13,740 nt of DNA from DASUFI01 sp036274635. GTDB taxonomy: Bacteria; Planctomycetota; B15-G4. Positions within the stretch are counted from its first letter, which is position 1, and every line of letters starts with the position of its first letter. The notes under the pieces were generated by a model, which saw only the letters and a program-made list of their open reading frames with translations, searched no databases and had not been told where the DNA came from. The DNA lies in assembly GCA_036274635.1 (NCBI GenBank), contig DASUFI010000153.1, positions 1 through 13,740 of the forward strand, given 5' to 3'. This document shows positions 6,400 to 13,222 of this stretch, piece after piece. A program made the position numbers and the translations under genes.

Positions 6400-7002
6400 G
6401 TGGGCTCTCGGGATGACTCGCCTTCGCGCAGCACGGCCGCCGGCCAGGCGACACAGCAGCAGGTCACGCGCGTCCTGCAGGAGGTGGGCGCAGGTCGCAC
6501 CGAGGCCAGCCAGCAGCTGCTGCCGCTGGTCTACGAGGAGCTGCTGGTCATCGCCCGCCAGCGCCTGCGCGACGAGCGCGCGCATCACACGCTGAACGCC
6601 ACCGCCCTGGTGCACGAGGCCTACATGCGCCTCGTCGGCGACGATGCCGCCGCCTGGGAGAACCGCGCCCACTTCTTCGGCGCGGCGGCGCGCGCCATGC
6701 GGCAGGTGCTCATCGACTACGCCCGCAAGCGCGGCCGCGCCAAGCGCGGCGGCGACCAGACGCGCATCCCGCTCAACGTCGTGGACCTGGCCGTCGAGGC
6801 CCCCGTCGAGGACGTGCTGGCCGTGGACCGCGCCGTGGAGAAGCTGGCCGCCAAGGACTCCCGCATGGCGGAGGTGGTGCAGCTGCGCTTCTACGCCGGG
6901 CTGAGCGTGGAGGAGACGGCCGCGGCCCTGGGCATGTCGGAGCGCACGGTCCGGCGCGAATGGAGCCTCGCGCGGGCCTGGATGATGCGCGAGCTCACCT
7001 AG
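6400..7002 (+). CDS. ECF-type RNA polymerase sigma factor
   Basis: A 200-residue sigma factor of the ECF group often annotated TIGR02999/PF07638, common in Planctomycetota and Acidobacteriota. Region 2 covers about 22-112 and contains the family signature TLNATALVHEAYMRLV (64-79) and HFFGAAARAMRQVLIDYARK. Region 4 covers about 138-198 with a helix-turn-helix (SVEETAAALGMSERTVRREW). It would direct RNA polymerase to a specific promoter set. Members of this group commonly sit beside serine/threonine kinase genes; none is seen here, nor an anti-sigma factor, so its control is not evident locally. The start is GTG at 6400, just after a -10-like box, and no internal start keeps region 2 whole. A propeller/Ig secreted protein follows 131 bases downstream on the same strand and is a plausible but unproven target. 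Confidence 0.93.
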   Translation: MGSRDDSPSRSTAAGQATQQQVTRVLQEVGAGRTEASQQLLPLVYEELLVIARQRLRDERAHHTLNATALVHEAYMRLVGDDAAAWENRAHFFGAAARAMRQVLIDYARKRGRAKRGGDQTRIPLNVVDLAVEAPVEDVLAVDRAVEKLAAKDSRMAEVVQLRFYAGLSVEETAAALGMSERTVRREWSLARAWMMRELT

Positions 7003-7097
7003 GAGCCCGCCCGGGGCCCGGACCCGCCGGGATTCCGCAGCCGGAGGGCCAAGTTCCCTGAGGTGCAACGCCCCGAGGTCGGTAGCCTGTCGTTCCT

Positions 7098-7115
7098 GCC
7101 GGGAATAAGCCCGGC
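7098..7115 (+). promoter_or_regulatory. Small leader hairpin before the propeller/Ig gene
   Basis: GCCGGG and CCCGGC pair around the loop AATAAG, ending six bases before the GGAG ribosome site at 7122-7125. The GGAG is eight bases before the ATG at 7134. A six-base stem is modest in such GC-rich DNA, so a regulatory role is only a possibility. Confidence 0.3.
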
Positions 7116-7133
7116 CGAACCGGAGCCGCTTCC

Positions 7134-8747
7134 ATGTTCCTCGTCCTCCCCGCCCGCCGTGTCGTCGCCCTGGGAGCCGGCCTCGCCGTGCTCGCGCTCG
7201 CCGCGCCACCCGTCGGCGCGCAGACGCCCGCCCTCTACGCCCTCAACAAGAACGGCACGCTGACCCTGAATGCCACGCTCATCGACTCGCTGCCGGGCAG
7301 CAAGTGGGTCAGCCTCGTGGTCGACGGCAGCGACCGCTACGCCCTGCGCGACGACGGGCTGGTCTTCAAGAACGGCGTCAAGCTCTACAAGCTCCAGTGC
7401 AAGACCCCCGGCGGCGACGACGTGGTCGAGGGCGACTGGGTGGGCATCACCTTCGACAGCGGCTCGCTGTGGGCCGTGAGCAAGCTGGGCTACATGGCCC
7501 AGGACGGCGTGTGCGTCACGCAGTTCGACGTGGGCGACTTCGAGATGTCGACCATCTTCTCCGGGTCGACGGGCGTCTACTCCATGACCACCAACGGCAT
7601 GGTCTTCCGCAACACCACGATCACGGCTGCCTTCGTCTGGGACGCGGGCCCCGGCGTCGACGGCGACGGCGAGGGCGAGGTCGACAACACCGAGTGGCGC
7701 GCGGGCACCGTGGGCCCCGACGGCAAGCCCTATGCCATCCGCCGCGACGGCAAGCTCATCCGCGGCGACCCCGCCTCCGACGGCAACCCTCCCCCGGCCG
7801 GCACCGTCATCGCCGCGCTGCCCTTCCAGTCGGCGGGCACGCCCCAGTACTCCGACGTGGCCTTCACGGAGGACGGCGCGTGGAACGTCCTGCGCCTGAA
7901 CGGCGAGATCTACAAGGAGCCTGGCGCCATCACGCCCCTCATCGAGCTCAATGACTCCGGCCCGAACTTCGTGGACATCCTGCCGCTGCCGGCCTCGAAG
8001 TCGAGCGGCACGACCGACGCCTCCTTCATGGTGCTGCGCAGCGACGGCGACCTCTTCCGCGAGACCGGCACGGCGAGCATCTTCGACCTGGTGAACTCGG
8101 GCTACGGCGAGCTGGCGCTGTCGCTCGATCCGCCGAACCTCGACAACATCAAGAACGCGCTGCCGGTGGTCGCGAAGTACACGGTGCAGGCCACCACGGG
8201 CGAGGCCGTGAGCTTCCCCATCCTGGCCACGGACACGGACCTGGCCGCCGCCAGCCTGGTGGTCACGGTGGACGAGACCACGCTGCCCGAAGGCGCCGTC
8301 TTCGACGACGTCGCGCGCACCATCACGTGGGACGCCCCGGTGAAGGGCAGCTACAAGATCAAGGTCGAGGTCTCCGACGGCGTCGGCAACCCGGTCAAGG
8401 TGAGCTACGCGATCAAGGTCAAGGACCCCGACGACAACCCGAACAAGAACCTCGCCCCGCGCGTCAGCAAGATCAAGAACGTGCAGGGCCTGGTGGGCAT
8501 CGAGCTGGCGCTGCCCATCCTCGCCACCGACCCGGATGGCGACCCGATCACGATCAGCGTGGACGACGCCGCGGAGCCCTTCACGCTGGGCGCCACCTTC
8601 GACCCGAAGACCAACGTCTTCACCTGGTCCGACCCGCAGCTCTCGAACATCGGCACCTACAAGGTGCCCTTCAGCGTGAGCGACGGCACCAAGACCGTGA
8701 AGCTCACGGTGCAGATCAAGATCAAGAGCAGCCTGCTGGGCTTCTGA
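7134..8747 (+). CDS. Secreted seven-repeat propeller-like and Ig-like domain protein
   Basis: A 537-residue exported protein. The signal peptide (about 1-30) ends in PPVGAQ. Residues 33-308 contain seven copies of a short motif resembling (A/V)-L-R-x-D-G-x-L-F, at about 33, 68, 112, 148, 199, 249 and 297 (YALRDDGLVF, YAIRRDGKLI and MVLRSDGDLF are the clearest). A spacing of 35-51 residues suits a seven-bladed beta-propeller of the tectonin/RCC1-like kind. Two cadherin/He_PIG-like beta-sandwich domains follow: about 345-430 (FPILATDTDL...VEVSDGVGNP) and about 441-533 (LPILATDPDGDPITISV...FSVSDGTKT). DPDGDP suggests calcium or structural loops. There is no membrane anchor or sorting tail. It is likely a surface or extracellular binding protein with unknown ligand. 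The start has GGAG eight bases upstream. It follows the ECF sigma gene on the same strand and ends before a strong hairpin shared with the converging gene. Confidence 0.88.
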   Translation: MFLVLPARRVVALGAGLAVLALAAPPVGAQTPALYALNKNGTLTLNATLIDSLPGSKWVSLVVDGSDRYALRDDGLVFKNGVKLYKLQCKTPGGDDVVEGDWVGITFDSGSLWAVSKLGYMAQDGVCVTQFDVGDFEMSTIFSGSTGVYSMTTNGMVFRNTTITAAFVWDAGPGVDGDGEGEVDNTEWRAGTVGPDGKPYAIRRDGKLIRGDPASDGNPPPAGTVIAALPFQSAGTPQYSDVAFTEDGAWNVLRLNGEIYKEPGAITPLIELNDSGPNFVDILPLPASKSSGTTDASFMVLRSDGDLFRETGTASIFDLVNSGYGELALSLDPPNLDNIKNALPVVAKYTVQATTGEAVSFPILATDTDLAAASLVVTVDETTLPEGAVFDDVARTITWDAPVKGSYKIKVEVSDGVGNPVKVSYAIKVKDPDDNPNKNLAPRVSKIKNVQGLVGIELALPILATDPDGDPITISVDDAAEPFTLGATFDPKTNVFTWSDPQLSNIGTYKVPFSVSDGTKTVKLTVQIKIKSSLLGF

Positions 8748-8774
8748 TCCGCGACGGCGCCTGGTGCTGCGAGA

Positions 8775-8805
8775 GACCGGGCACGCTCACGCTGCGTGCC
8801 CGGTC
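8775..8805. terminator. Bidirectional hairpin terminator shared by converging genes
   Basis: The arms 8775-8786 (GACCGGGCACGC) and 8794-8805 (GCGTGCCCGGTC) form a perfect 12-bp stem with a seven-base loop. It lies 27 bases after the propeller/Ig stop on the + strand. It also overlaps the end of the SRPBCC gene on the minus strand: that gene's TGA lies in the loop and its last four codons in one arm. No T tract follows, so it is a GC-rich hairpin rather than a classic intrinsic terminator. Confidence 0.65.
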
Positions 8806-9233
8806 GCCTCGATCCCCTGCTTCAGCCGCGCGAGGTTGGCCTTCACCTGCTTCTCGTTGCCGGCGCGGATCATCGGGGCCATGACCTTGCCCATCAGGCC
8901 CTTGGCGTCGATGGCGACGGCGTGCGTCACGCGCGTGCCGGCGCCCGCCGCCGCGAAGTCGAGAGACACGCTGACGCCGAAGCGCGGGTCCTTGAAGTCC
9001 AGGACCAGGCGACGCCCCGGGTCGTAGTCGCTGACCACGCCGGACATGCGCCCCTCGCCCCGGCCCTCGCGAAAGACGTAGCGCAGCTCGGCGCCGCGGG
9101 CCCACCCCGGCTGGACCAGGGCCAGCTCCACGCAGGCCTCCAGCCACGCCGGCGCGTGCTGGAGGTCGCACACCCACGAGAACACCTGCGACGGCGGGCG
9201 AGCGATCTCGATGGAGGACTCGGCGTGGATCAC
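8787..9233 (-). CDS. SRPBCC (START/polyketide cyclase-like) family protein
   Basis: A 148-residue cytoplasmic protein, close to the usual length of a single SRPBCC helix-grip domain. The start fits the family: a first strand (ESSIEIARP), the helix PPSQVFSWVCDLQHAPAWLEAC, then alternating strands (GRRLVLDFKDPRFGVSVSLDF, GTRVTHAVAI) and a long C-terminal helix from about 112. Such domains bind hydrophobic ligands or lipids; the ligand cannot be read from the sequence. The start is taken as GTG at 9233, 11 bases after the peptidase stop, which leaves the complete domain; no good ribosome site is seen, so translation may depend on the upstream gene. It is the last gene of the minus-strand operon, and its end runs into the shared hairpin. 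Confidence 0.85.
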   Translation of the reverse strand: MIHAESSIEIARPPSQVFSWVCDLQHAPAWLEACVELALVQPGWARGAELRYVFREGRGEGRMSGVVSDYDPGRRLVLDFKDPRFGVSVSLDFAAAGAGTRVTHAVAIDAKGLMGKVMAPMIRAGNEKQVKANLARLKQGIEATGHAA

Positions 9234-9244
9234 GTGCGCGGCGC

Positions 9245-11131
9245 TCAGGGAACCGCGGTCGGGGAGACGATGGCCGTGAGCAGGTCGGGTCGCGAGGCGT
9301 CGCGCTCGAGCTGCGGGCAGCGCAGGCCGCCGTGCCAGTCCACCGGGTGCGTCTCGAAGAACTCGCCGTGCTGCACCAGCAGCTCGAGGCCATGGCCCGA
9401 CGCCGCACCGAGGCGCAGCGCATCGAGCAGCACGTCCTTGCCGTACTTGCGGCCATCCACCGCCACGACCCGCATGCCGGGCGAGAGGCCCGCGGCGGCG
9501 GCGGGCAGGCCGGGGATCACGTCCTTCAGCTCACCGTCCTCCTCGCCCACCAGCAGGCCGAGCGAGAAGCGCAGGTCGATCTCCTTGCGCGACGCCTCGT
9601 AGGCCGCCTGCGTGGCGCTGGGCGTGTCCGTGTACGTCAGCTTCCAGCCGGCGCGCTCGACGCCGCCCAGCGGCGCGTGGGGCGCGAGCGACGTCAGGCG
9701 CTCCGTGAAGAAGGCGCGCCAGTCGTGCGGCGCGATGCCGTCGAGCGTGGCGACGACGTCGTCGAAGGTGTAGGGCTTCAGCGCGGGCGCGCCGCTGGCG
9801 CCGCCGTGGAAGGCCTTGCAGAAGTCGTCGAGCGACTTCGCCCCGCGCGTCAGCTCGCGGATCGTGACGTCGGTCTCCAGCCAGATGAGGTCGCCCTCGC
9901 CGTAGAAGTCGGTGCCGCGGCGCAGCGCGTCCCAGTCGCCGCGCGCCTCGTAGAGCAGCGGGGCCTCGTCGTTGGTGTCCTGCAGCGGGCGCCAGGCGCG
10001 ACCGGGGCGCACGTCGAGGCCCGCCGCCACCAGCGCGAGGTTCTCGCGGTACTGCTCGGGCGTGCGCAGGCCCGAGCGCGCGGTGAGGACGTTGCCCAGA
10101 TACTCGGTGAGGCCCTCGTAGACCCACAGCAGGTCATCGTGCATGGGCGTGCTGAAGTCGCCCGTGGCCAGGCCCGCGGGCCGGCGGTACTTGCCGTTCC
10201 AGGAGTGCACCAGCTCGTGCGGCAGCAGGCCCGCGGCGCGCGCGAAGAGGTCCGGGTCCAGCAGCGAGCGCTCGGCGATGCGGTCGTCGCTGCACTGGTG
10301 GTGCTCGAGCCCGAAGTGGGCCACGCCGTCGCTGAGCGTGAGCAGGAAGTCGTAGTGCTCGAAGTGGTGCGCGCCGAAGAGCGCGAAGGCCTCGGTCATG
10401 AGCCGCCGGAGCGCCGCCGCCTGCGCGTCGGTCATGCCCAGCGCCGCCTCGCTGTCGGAGAAGAGGTCCAGCGTGCACTTCGGGCCGCCGGGCGGCGTGA
10501 GGTCCACGCGACGCAGGTGCTGGCCCGCGGCCAGCGGCGAGTCCACCAGCATGGTGAGCGACACCGGCTCGAAGCGCCGCGTCGCGCCGGCGTGGTCTGC
10601 CAGCGTCAGCGCCGTGGCGCAGTCCCAGTCGCCCGGCAGCACGACGCTGGGCGTGACGGTGATGTCGTCGGGCCGCACGCCCGAGGGATACATGAGCGCC
10701 TGGTTCCAGCTCAGCACCAGCAGGCGCGGCGTGCTCGACGCGCCGCTCGAGAAGCCCTCGGCGCTGGGCGGCAGCACGTAGTCGAAGGAGACGTCCACCG
10801 CGCTCACGCCCGCGGGCACGTCGCAGTGGACCGCGAACATCTCCTCGAGGTCGCGGCGCCACGGCAACGGCGTGCCGCCGGCGAGGATCTTCAGGCGCAC
10901 CACGTCCATCACCGGCCCCGTCGGCCCGTGCTCGCCGGGGATCCACTTGGGATAGAGCAGCGTCAGCGCGCCCGCCGGCACCGCGATGGTCTCGTGCGCA
11001 TGCAGCAGGCTGCGCGGTGCGTCGCTCGCGTCCACCGTCAGCGCGATGGTCGTGCGCGGCGCCTGCGCGGGAGCCGGCACGGCGAGGAGCAGGGCCAGGA
11101 GCAGCGACGCGGCCACGGAGCGGGACGGCAT
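9245..11131 (-). CDS. Secreted M61-type glycyl aminopeptidase with PDZ domain
   Basis: A 628-residue exported zinc peptidase of the M61 (glycyl aminopeptidase) family. The signal peptide is about 1-24 (ASLLLALLLAVPAPAQA). An N-terminal beta-rich domain (to about 210) contains the conserved YPKWIPGEHGPTGPV. The catalytic domain has HELVH (H305, E306, H309) in LLPHELVHSWNGKYRRP, and the third zinc ligand E339 in WVYEGLTEYLG. GLEHHQ (about 274-279), usual in the family, is present. Residues about 515-595 form a C-terminal PDZ domain (FSLGLLVGEEDGELKDVIPG). All catalytic residues are intact, so an active periplasmic or secreted aminopeptidase is expected. The start at 11131 has GAGG seven bases upstream and fits the signal peptide. 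It follows the CPBP gene by 70 bases, the largest gap in the operon, and precedes the SRPBCC gene by 11. Confidence 0.95.
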   Translation of the reverse strand: MPSRSVAASLLLALLLAVPAPAQAPRTTIALTVDASDAPRSLLHAHETIAVPAGALTLLYPKWIPGEHGPTGPVMDVVRLKILAGGTPLPWRRDLEEMFAVHCDVPAGVSAVDVSFDYVLPPSAEGFSSGASSTPRLLVLSWNQALMYPSGVRPDDITVTPSVVLPGDWDCATALTLADHAGATRRFEPVSLTMLVDSPLAAGQHLRRVDLTPPGGPKCTLDLFSDSEAALGMTDAQAAALRRLMTEAFALFGAHHFEHYDFLLTLSDGVAHFGLEHHQCSDDRIAERSLLDPDLFARAAGLLPHELVHSWNGKYRRPAGLATGDFSTPMHDDLLWVYEGLTEYLGNVLTARSGLRTPEQYRENLALVAAGLDVRPGRAWRPLQDTNDEAPLLYEARGDWDALRRGTDFYGEGDLIWLETDVTIRELTRGAKSLDDFCKAFHGGASGAPALKPYTFDDVVATLDGIAPHDWRAFFTERLTSLAPHAPLGGVERAGWKLTYTDTPSATQAAYEASRKEIDLRFSLGLLVGEEDGELKDVIPGLPAAAAGLSPGMRVVAVDGRKYGKDVLLDALRLGAASGHGLELLVQHGEFFETHPVDWHGGLRCPQLERDASRPDLLTAIVSPTAVP

Positions 11132-11201
11132 GGGCGGTCCTCGGCGGGAAGGGCCCAAGGATGCCGCGGCCGCCGGCGGCGCGCCAGAGGCCCGGCCGGC
11201 C

Positions 11202-11915
11202 TCAGCCCGCCGCCGCCTCCGCGTCCATCCGGCGCGCGTCGCGCGCGATGATCGCGCCCGCCACGAGGTCGTAGGACGCGTGCACGAGCATGGCCGGCAG
11301 CAGCGACCCGGTGAACGCCACGAGCGCGTGCATGACGAGCGCGATGCCGAACACCGCCAGCCCGCTCTTCCACCCCTGCGCCGCGTGCGCGACCGCGAAG
11401 GCCGCCGCGAGGATGAGCGCCGCCGCCCACGCATTCCCCAGCGCGTACCAGAGCGTGGCCATGCCCACGCCGCGGTAGGCCGTCTCCTCGGCCACGCCGG
11501 CCAGCACGCACGCGAGCGCCCACAGCACACGCTCCCGCGCCGTGCGCGGCGCGATGACGTAGACCATCAGGCGCCGCCGCTCCTCCTCGCTGCGCGACAC
11601 GCGCACCACCTGGCGCACCAGCAGGCAGGCGGCGAAGGCGCCGAGCGTCGCCGCGAGCACCTGCCAGTCCAGCGCCGGCCGCGCCACGAAGTCGTAGTCG
11701 AAGCTGCGGCCGACGACGACCGCGACCACGAGCAGGATCAGCAGGCTGAGCGCCGTGCTCGTCCAGACGGCCTGCCGCGACAGCGGCCGGCCTTCGGCCC
11801 CGCCGGCGCCCGCGCGCAGCGCGGCCAGCTTGTGGCGGCTGCGCATCGCGGCCCACGGCATGTAGACCAGCAGCAGGCCGAGGAACAGGAGCGACGGCGC
11901 GCCGGGAAGCTGCAT
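11202..11915 (-). CDS. CPBP family intramembrane metalloprotease
   Basis: A 237-residue multi-pass membrane protein with the CPBP/Abi (Rce1-like) motifs: EETAYRG (E143, E144, R148), FAVAH (F173, H177) and HASYD (H212, D216, where Asn or Asp is usual). Hydrophobic segments lie near 8-24, 50-70, 84-104, 128-142, 155-178 and 186-218. The family cleaves or binds membrane substrates, for example in prenyl-protein processing, bacteriocin immunity or signalling; the substrate here is unknown. The start ATG at 11915 shares its A with the TGA of the upstream small membrane protein (TGATG), which indicates translational coupling. The frame continues upstream, but that part is antisense-like coding over the neighbour. 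Confidence 0.92.
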   Translation of the reverse strand: MQLPGAPSLLFLGLLLVYMPWAAMRSRHKLAALRAGAGGAEGRPLSRQAVWTSTALSLLILLVVAVVVGRSFDYDFVARPALDWQVLAATLGAFAACLLVRQVVRVSRSEEERRRLMVYVIAPRTARERVLWALACVLAGVAEETAYRGVGMATLWYALGNAWAAALILAAAFAVAHAAQGWKSGLAVFGIALVMHALVAFTGSLLPAMLVHASYDLVAGAIIARDARRMDAEAAAG

Positions 11916-12217
11916 CAGCTCGAGGTCCGCCGCATGAGCGCCCCGAGCACGGCACCGACCAGCGCGATCCCCGGCGGGATGAGCAGCCCGACGCCCACGC
12001 CGCCCCACTCCGCCACGACGAGAGGCCCCCCGACGAGCAGCGCCGCCACCCACCAAGTCACGCCGAGCCGAGCCGCGAGCCCGCTCGCGACGAACAGCGC
12101 CGCGGCGCTGATGCCGGTGTCGTCCCACGTCGGCCGCGAGTCCACCCAGGCGATCGCGAGGCCGGCGGCGAGCGCGCCCGCGCAGGCCACCCAAGTCACG
12201 GGTCCGCGAGCTCCCAA
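11915..12217 (-). CDS. Small three-helix membrane protein, TTG start
   Basis: A 100-residue protein with hydrophobic segments at about 8-24, 36-68 and 76-94, and a basic C-terminus (LMRRTSS). The motif DSRPTWDDTGISA (about 26-38) resembles a conserved stretch I recall from small uncharacterised bacterial membrane proteins; no function is known to me. The start is TTG at 12217: AAGGAG at 12230-12225 is seven bases upstream, and the stop of the preceding gene is four bases away. No ATG or GTG gives a comparable fit. Its stop overlaps the CPBP start by one base, so it sits between two coupled genes and may partner the protease. Confidence 0.75.
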   Translation of the reverse strand: MGARGPVTWVACAGALAAGLAIAWVDSRPTWDDTGISAAALFVASGLAARLGVTWWVAALLVGGPLVVAEWGGVGVGLLIPPGIALVGAVLGALMRRTSS

Positions 12218-12221
12218 GGCC

Positions 12222-13208
12222 TCACTCCTTGACGCTCAGGGTGCCGGCCACCTTCATGAGCCTGTCCCGCAGCTCCGGGGTGGAGGCGTTGATGAAGACG
12301 TGCAGGATCTGGTCCTCGTGGATCGGGTGCGGCAGCTGCACCTCCGCCACCCAGGCGGAGACATCGCCCTGCTTCTGCTCGCTCAGCAGCCACTGCACGG
12401 TGTGCTCGAGGAGCAGGGCGCCCCGCCGCGTCGCGGTCTCATCCGGCTTGTCCGGCGCCGAGCCCGCATAGATGCCGAGGCTGCCGCCCTCCTGCCCGAG
12501 CGGCACAATGACGGGCATGTGGTGCACGACGAAGTCCACGCCCTGCTGGCGGACGAAGCCCATGTCAGCCGGCAGCTCGATGCGCAGCGTGCGGGTCCCT
12601 TCGCCGCCCAGATCCTCGGAGCGGCTCGCCGGCGCCGCGTGCTGCGTGCCGGGCCTCAGCGTCGCGACGATGCGCGAGACGAGATCCCTGGCCGAGGGCA
12701 GATCCTGCGCGCCGGCGGGGTTCACGTAGAAGGCGAGCTGCTGCAGCAGTCCGTCGCCCTGGGCCACGAAGATCCAGGCCAGCGGGACGGCCTTCTCCGT
12801 GATGTCGACGCTGCCCGGCCTGACGACGACCGTGCGCAGACCCTCCGACGCACGCTGCGCCTCGACCGCCAGCGGGGCATGCGTCTCGCGCAGCGGCGCG
12901 GCGTAGCTCTCGACGGCCGCCACGAGATCCTCTGGCGCCGAGCGGAAGAGCTCGTCGGCCATCAGCACCATGCGCATGTCTCCCACGTCGATGACGACCC
13001 GCGTCTCCGACGCCTCCGGTTGCGGCGCCGCCATGATGCCGTCGGACCTGGCCTGGACGACCGCACCGGCCGGCAGCTGGAGGGTCAAATGGCCGGCGAG
13101 CAGCGGGGTCGGCGTCTCGGACAGCGCGAGCGCGCCGAAGGATCCGGCGTCCTGCGCAGCCAGCGGCATCCCGAGCACGAGCGCCACGAGGACCGGCCAA
13201 GTCAGCAT
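12222..13208 (-). CDS. Secreted protein of unknown function with duplicated domain
   Basis: A 328-residue protein with an N-terminal hydrophobic signal (MLTWPVLVALVLGMPLAAQ), so probably exported. No known family is recognised. Two halves look related: about 41-184 and about 206-324 each begin with a strand around LxLP (LTLQLPAGAVV; LRIELPADMGFV) and end with a strand plus helix (LAFYVNPAG...ARDLVSRIVATL; LHVFINASTPELRDRLMKVAGTL). The layout, with terminal helices next to beta strands, is reminiscent of small lipoprotein-type alpha/beta domains. The start at 13208 is chosen because GGGAGGA (13219-13213) is optimally placed. The ATG at 13223, which overlaps the cyclase stop as TGATG, would add the acidic residues MWEEL before the signal peptide and is less likely. 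The gene is 13 bases from the cyclase stop and 4 from the next start. Confidence 0.75.
   Translation of the reverse strand: MLTWPVLVALVLGMPLAAQDAGSFGALALSETPTPLLAGHLTLQLPAGAVVQARSDGIMAAPQPEASETRVVIDVGDMRMVLMADELFRSAPEDLVAAVESYAAPLRETHAPLAVEAQRASEGLRTVVVRPGSVDITEKAVPLAWIFVAQGDGLLQQLAFYVNPAGAQDLPSARDLVSRIVATLRPGTQHAAPASRSEDLGGEGTRTLRIELPADMGFVRQQGVDFVVHHMPVIVPLGQEGGSLGIYAGSAPDKPDETATRRGALLLEHTVQWLLSEQKQGDVSAWVAEVQLPHPIHEDQILHVFINASTPELRDRLMKVAGTLSVKE
12225..12230 (-). promoter_or_regulatory. Shine-Dalgarno site within the upstream gene's end
   Basis: AAGGAG on the minus strand forms the last two codons (Lys-Glu) of the secreted two-domain protein and sits seven bases before the TTG at 12217. 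It decides the unusual TTG start and couples the two genes. Confidence 0.7.
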
Positions 13209-13212
13209 GAGT

Positions 13213-13219
13213 TCCTCCC
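13213..13219 (-). promoter_or_regulatory. Shine-Dalgarno site deciding the start at 13208
   Basis: GGGAGGA on the minus strand, with its GGAGG core five bases before the ATG at 13208. It would lie inside the coding sequence if translation began at the competing ATG at 13223. Confidence 0.65.
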
Positions 13220-13222
13220 ACA

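Noticed and set aside
4773..6500. N-terminally extended form (575 residues) of the secreted pseudo-peptidase
   Set aside because: The extension is Arg/Pro/Ser-rich, crosses the intergenic hairpins and would bury the signal peptide and strong ribosome site.
7003..7133. Promoter for the propeller/Ig gene (TAGCCT at 7083)
   Set aside because: Only a weak -10-like match with no -35 at normal spacing and no clear ECF-type pair; not reported as a feature.
11132..11201. GC-palindromes between the CPBP and M61 genes as a terminator
   Set aside because: The GCCGCCGGCGGC and GGCC-type palindromes have no loop and no T tract, so they do not form a convincing terminator hairpin.
9245..11530. 761-residue extended form of the M61 peptidase
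   Set aside because: The extension is an antisense-like frame inside the CPBP gene; the signal peptide and GAGG site support 11131.
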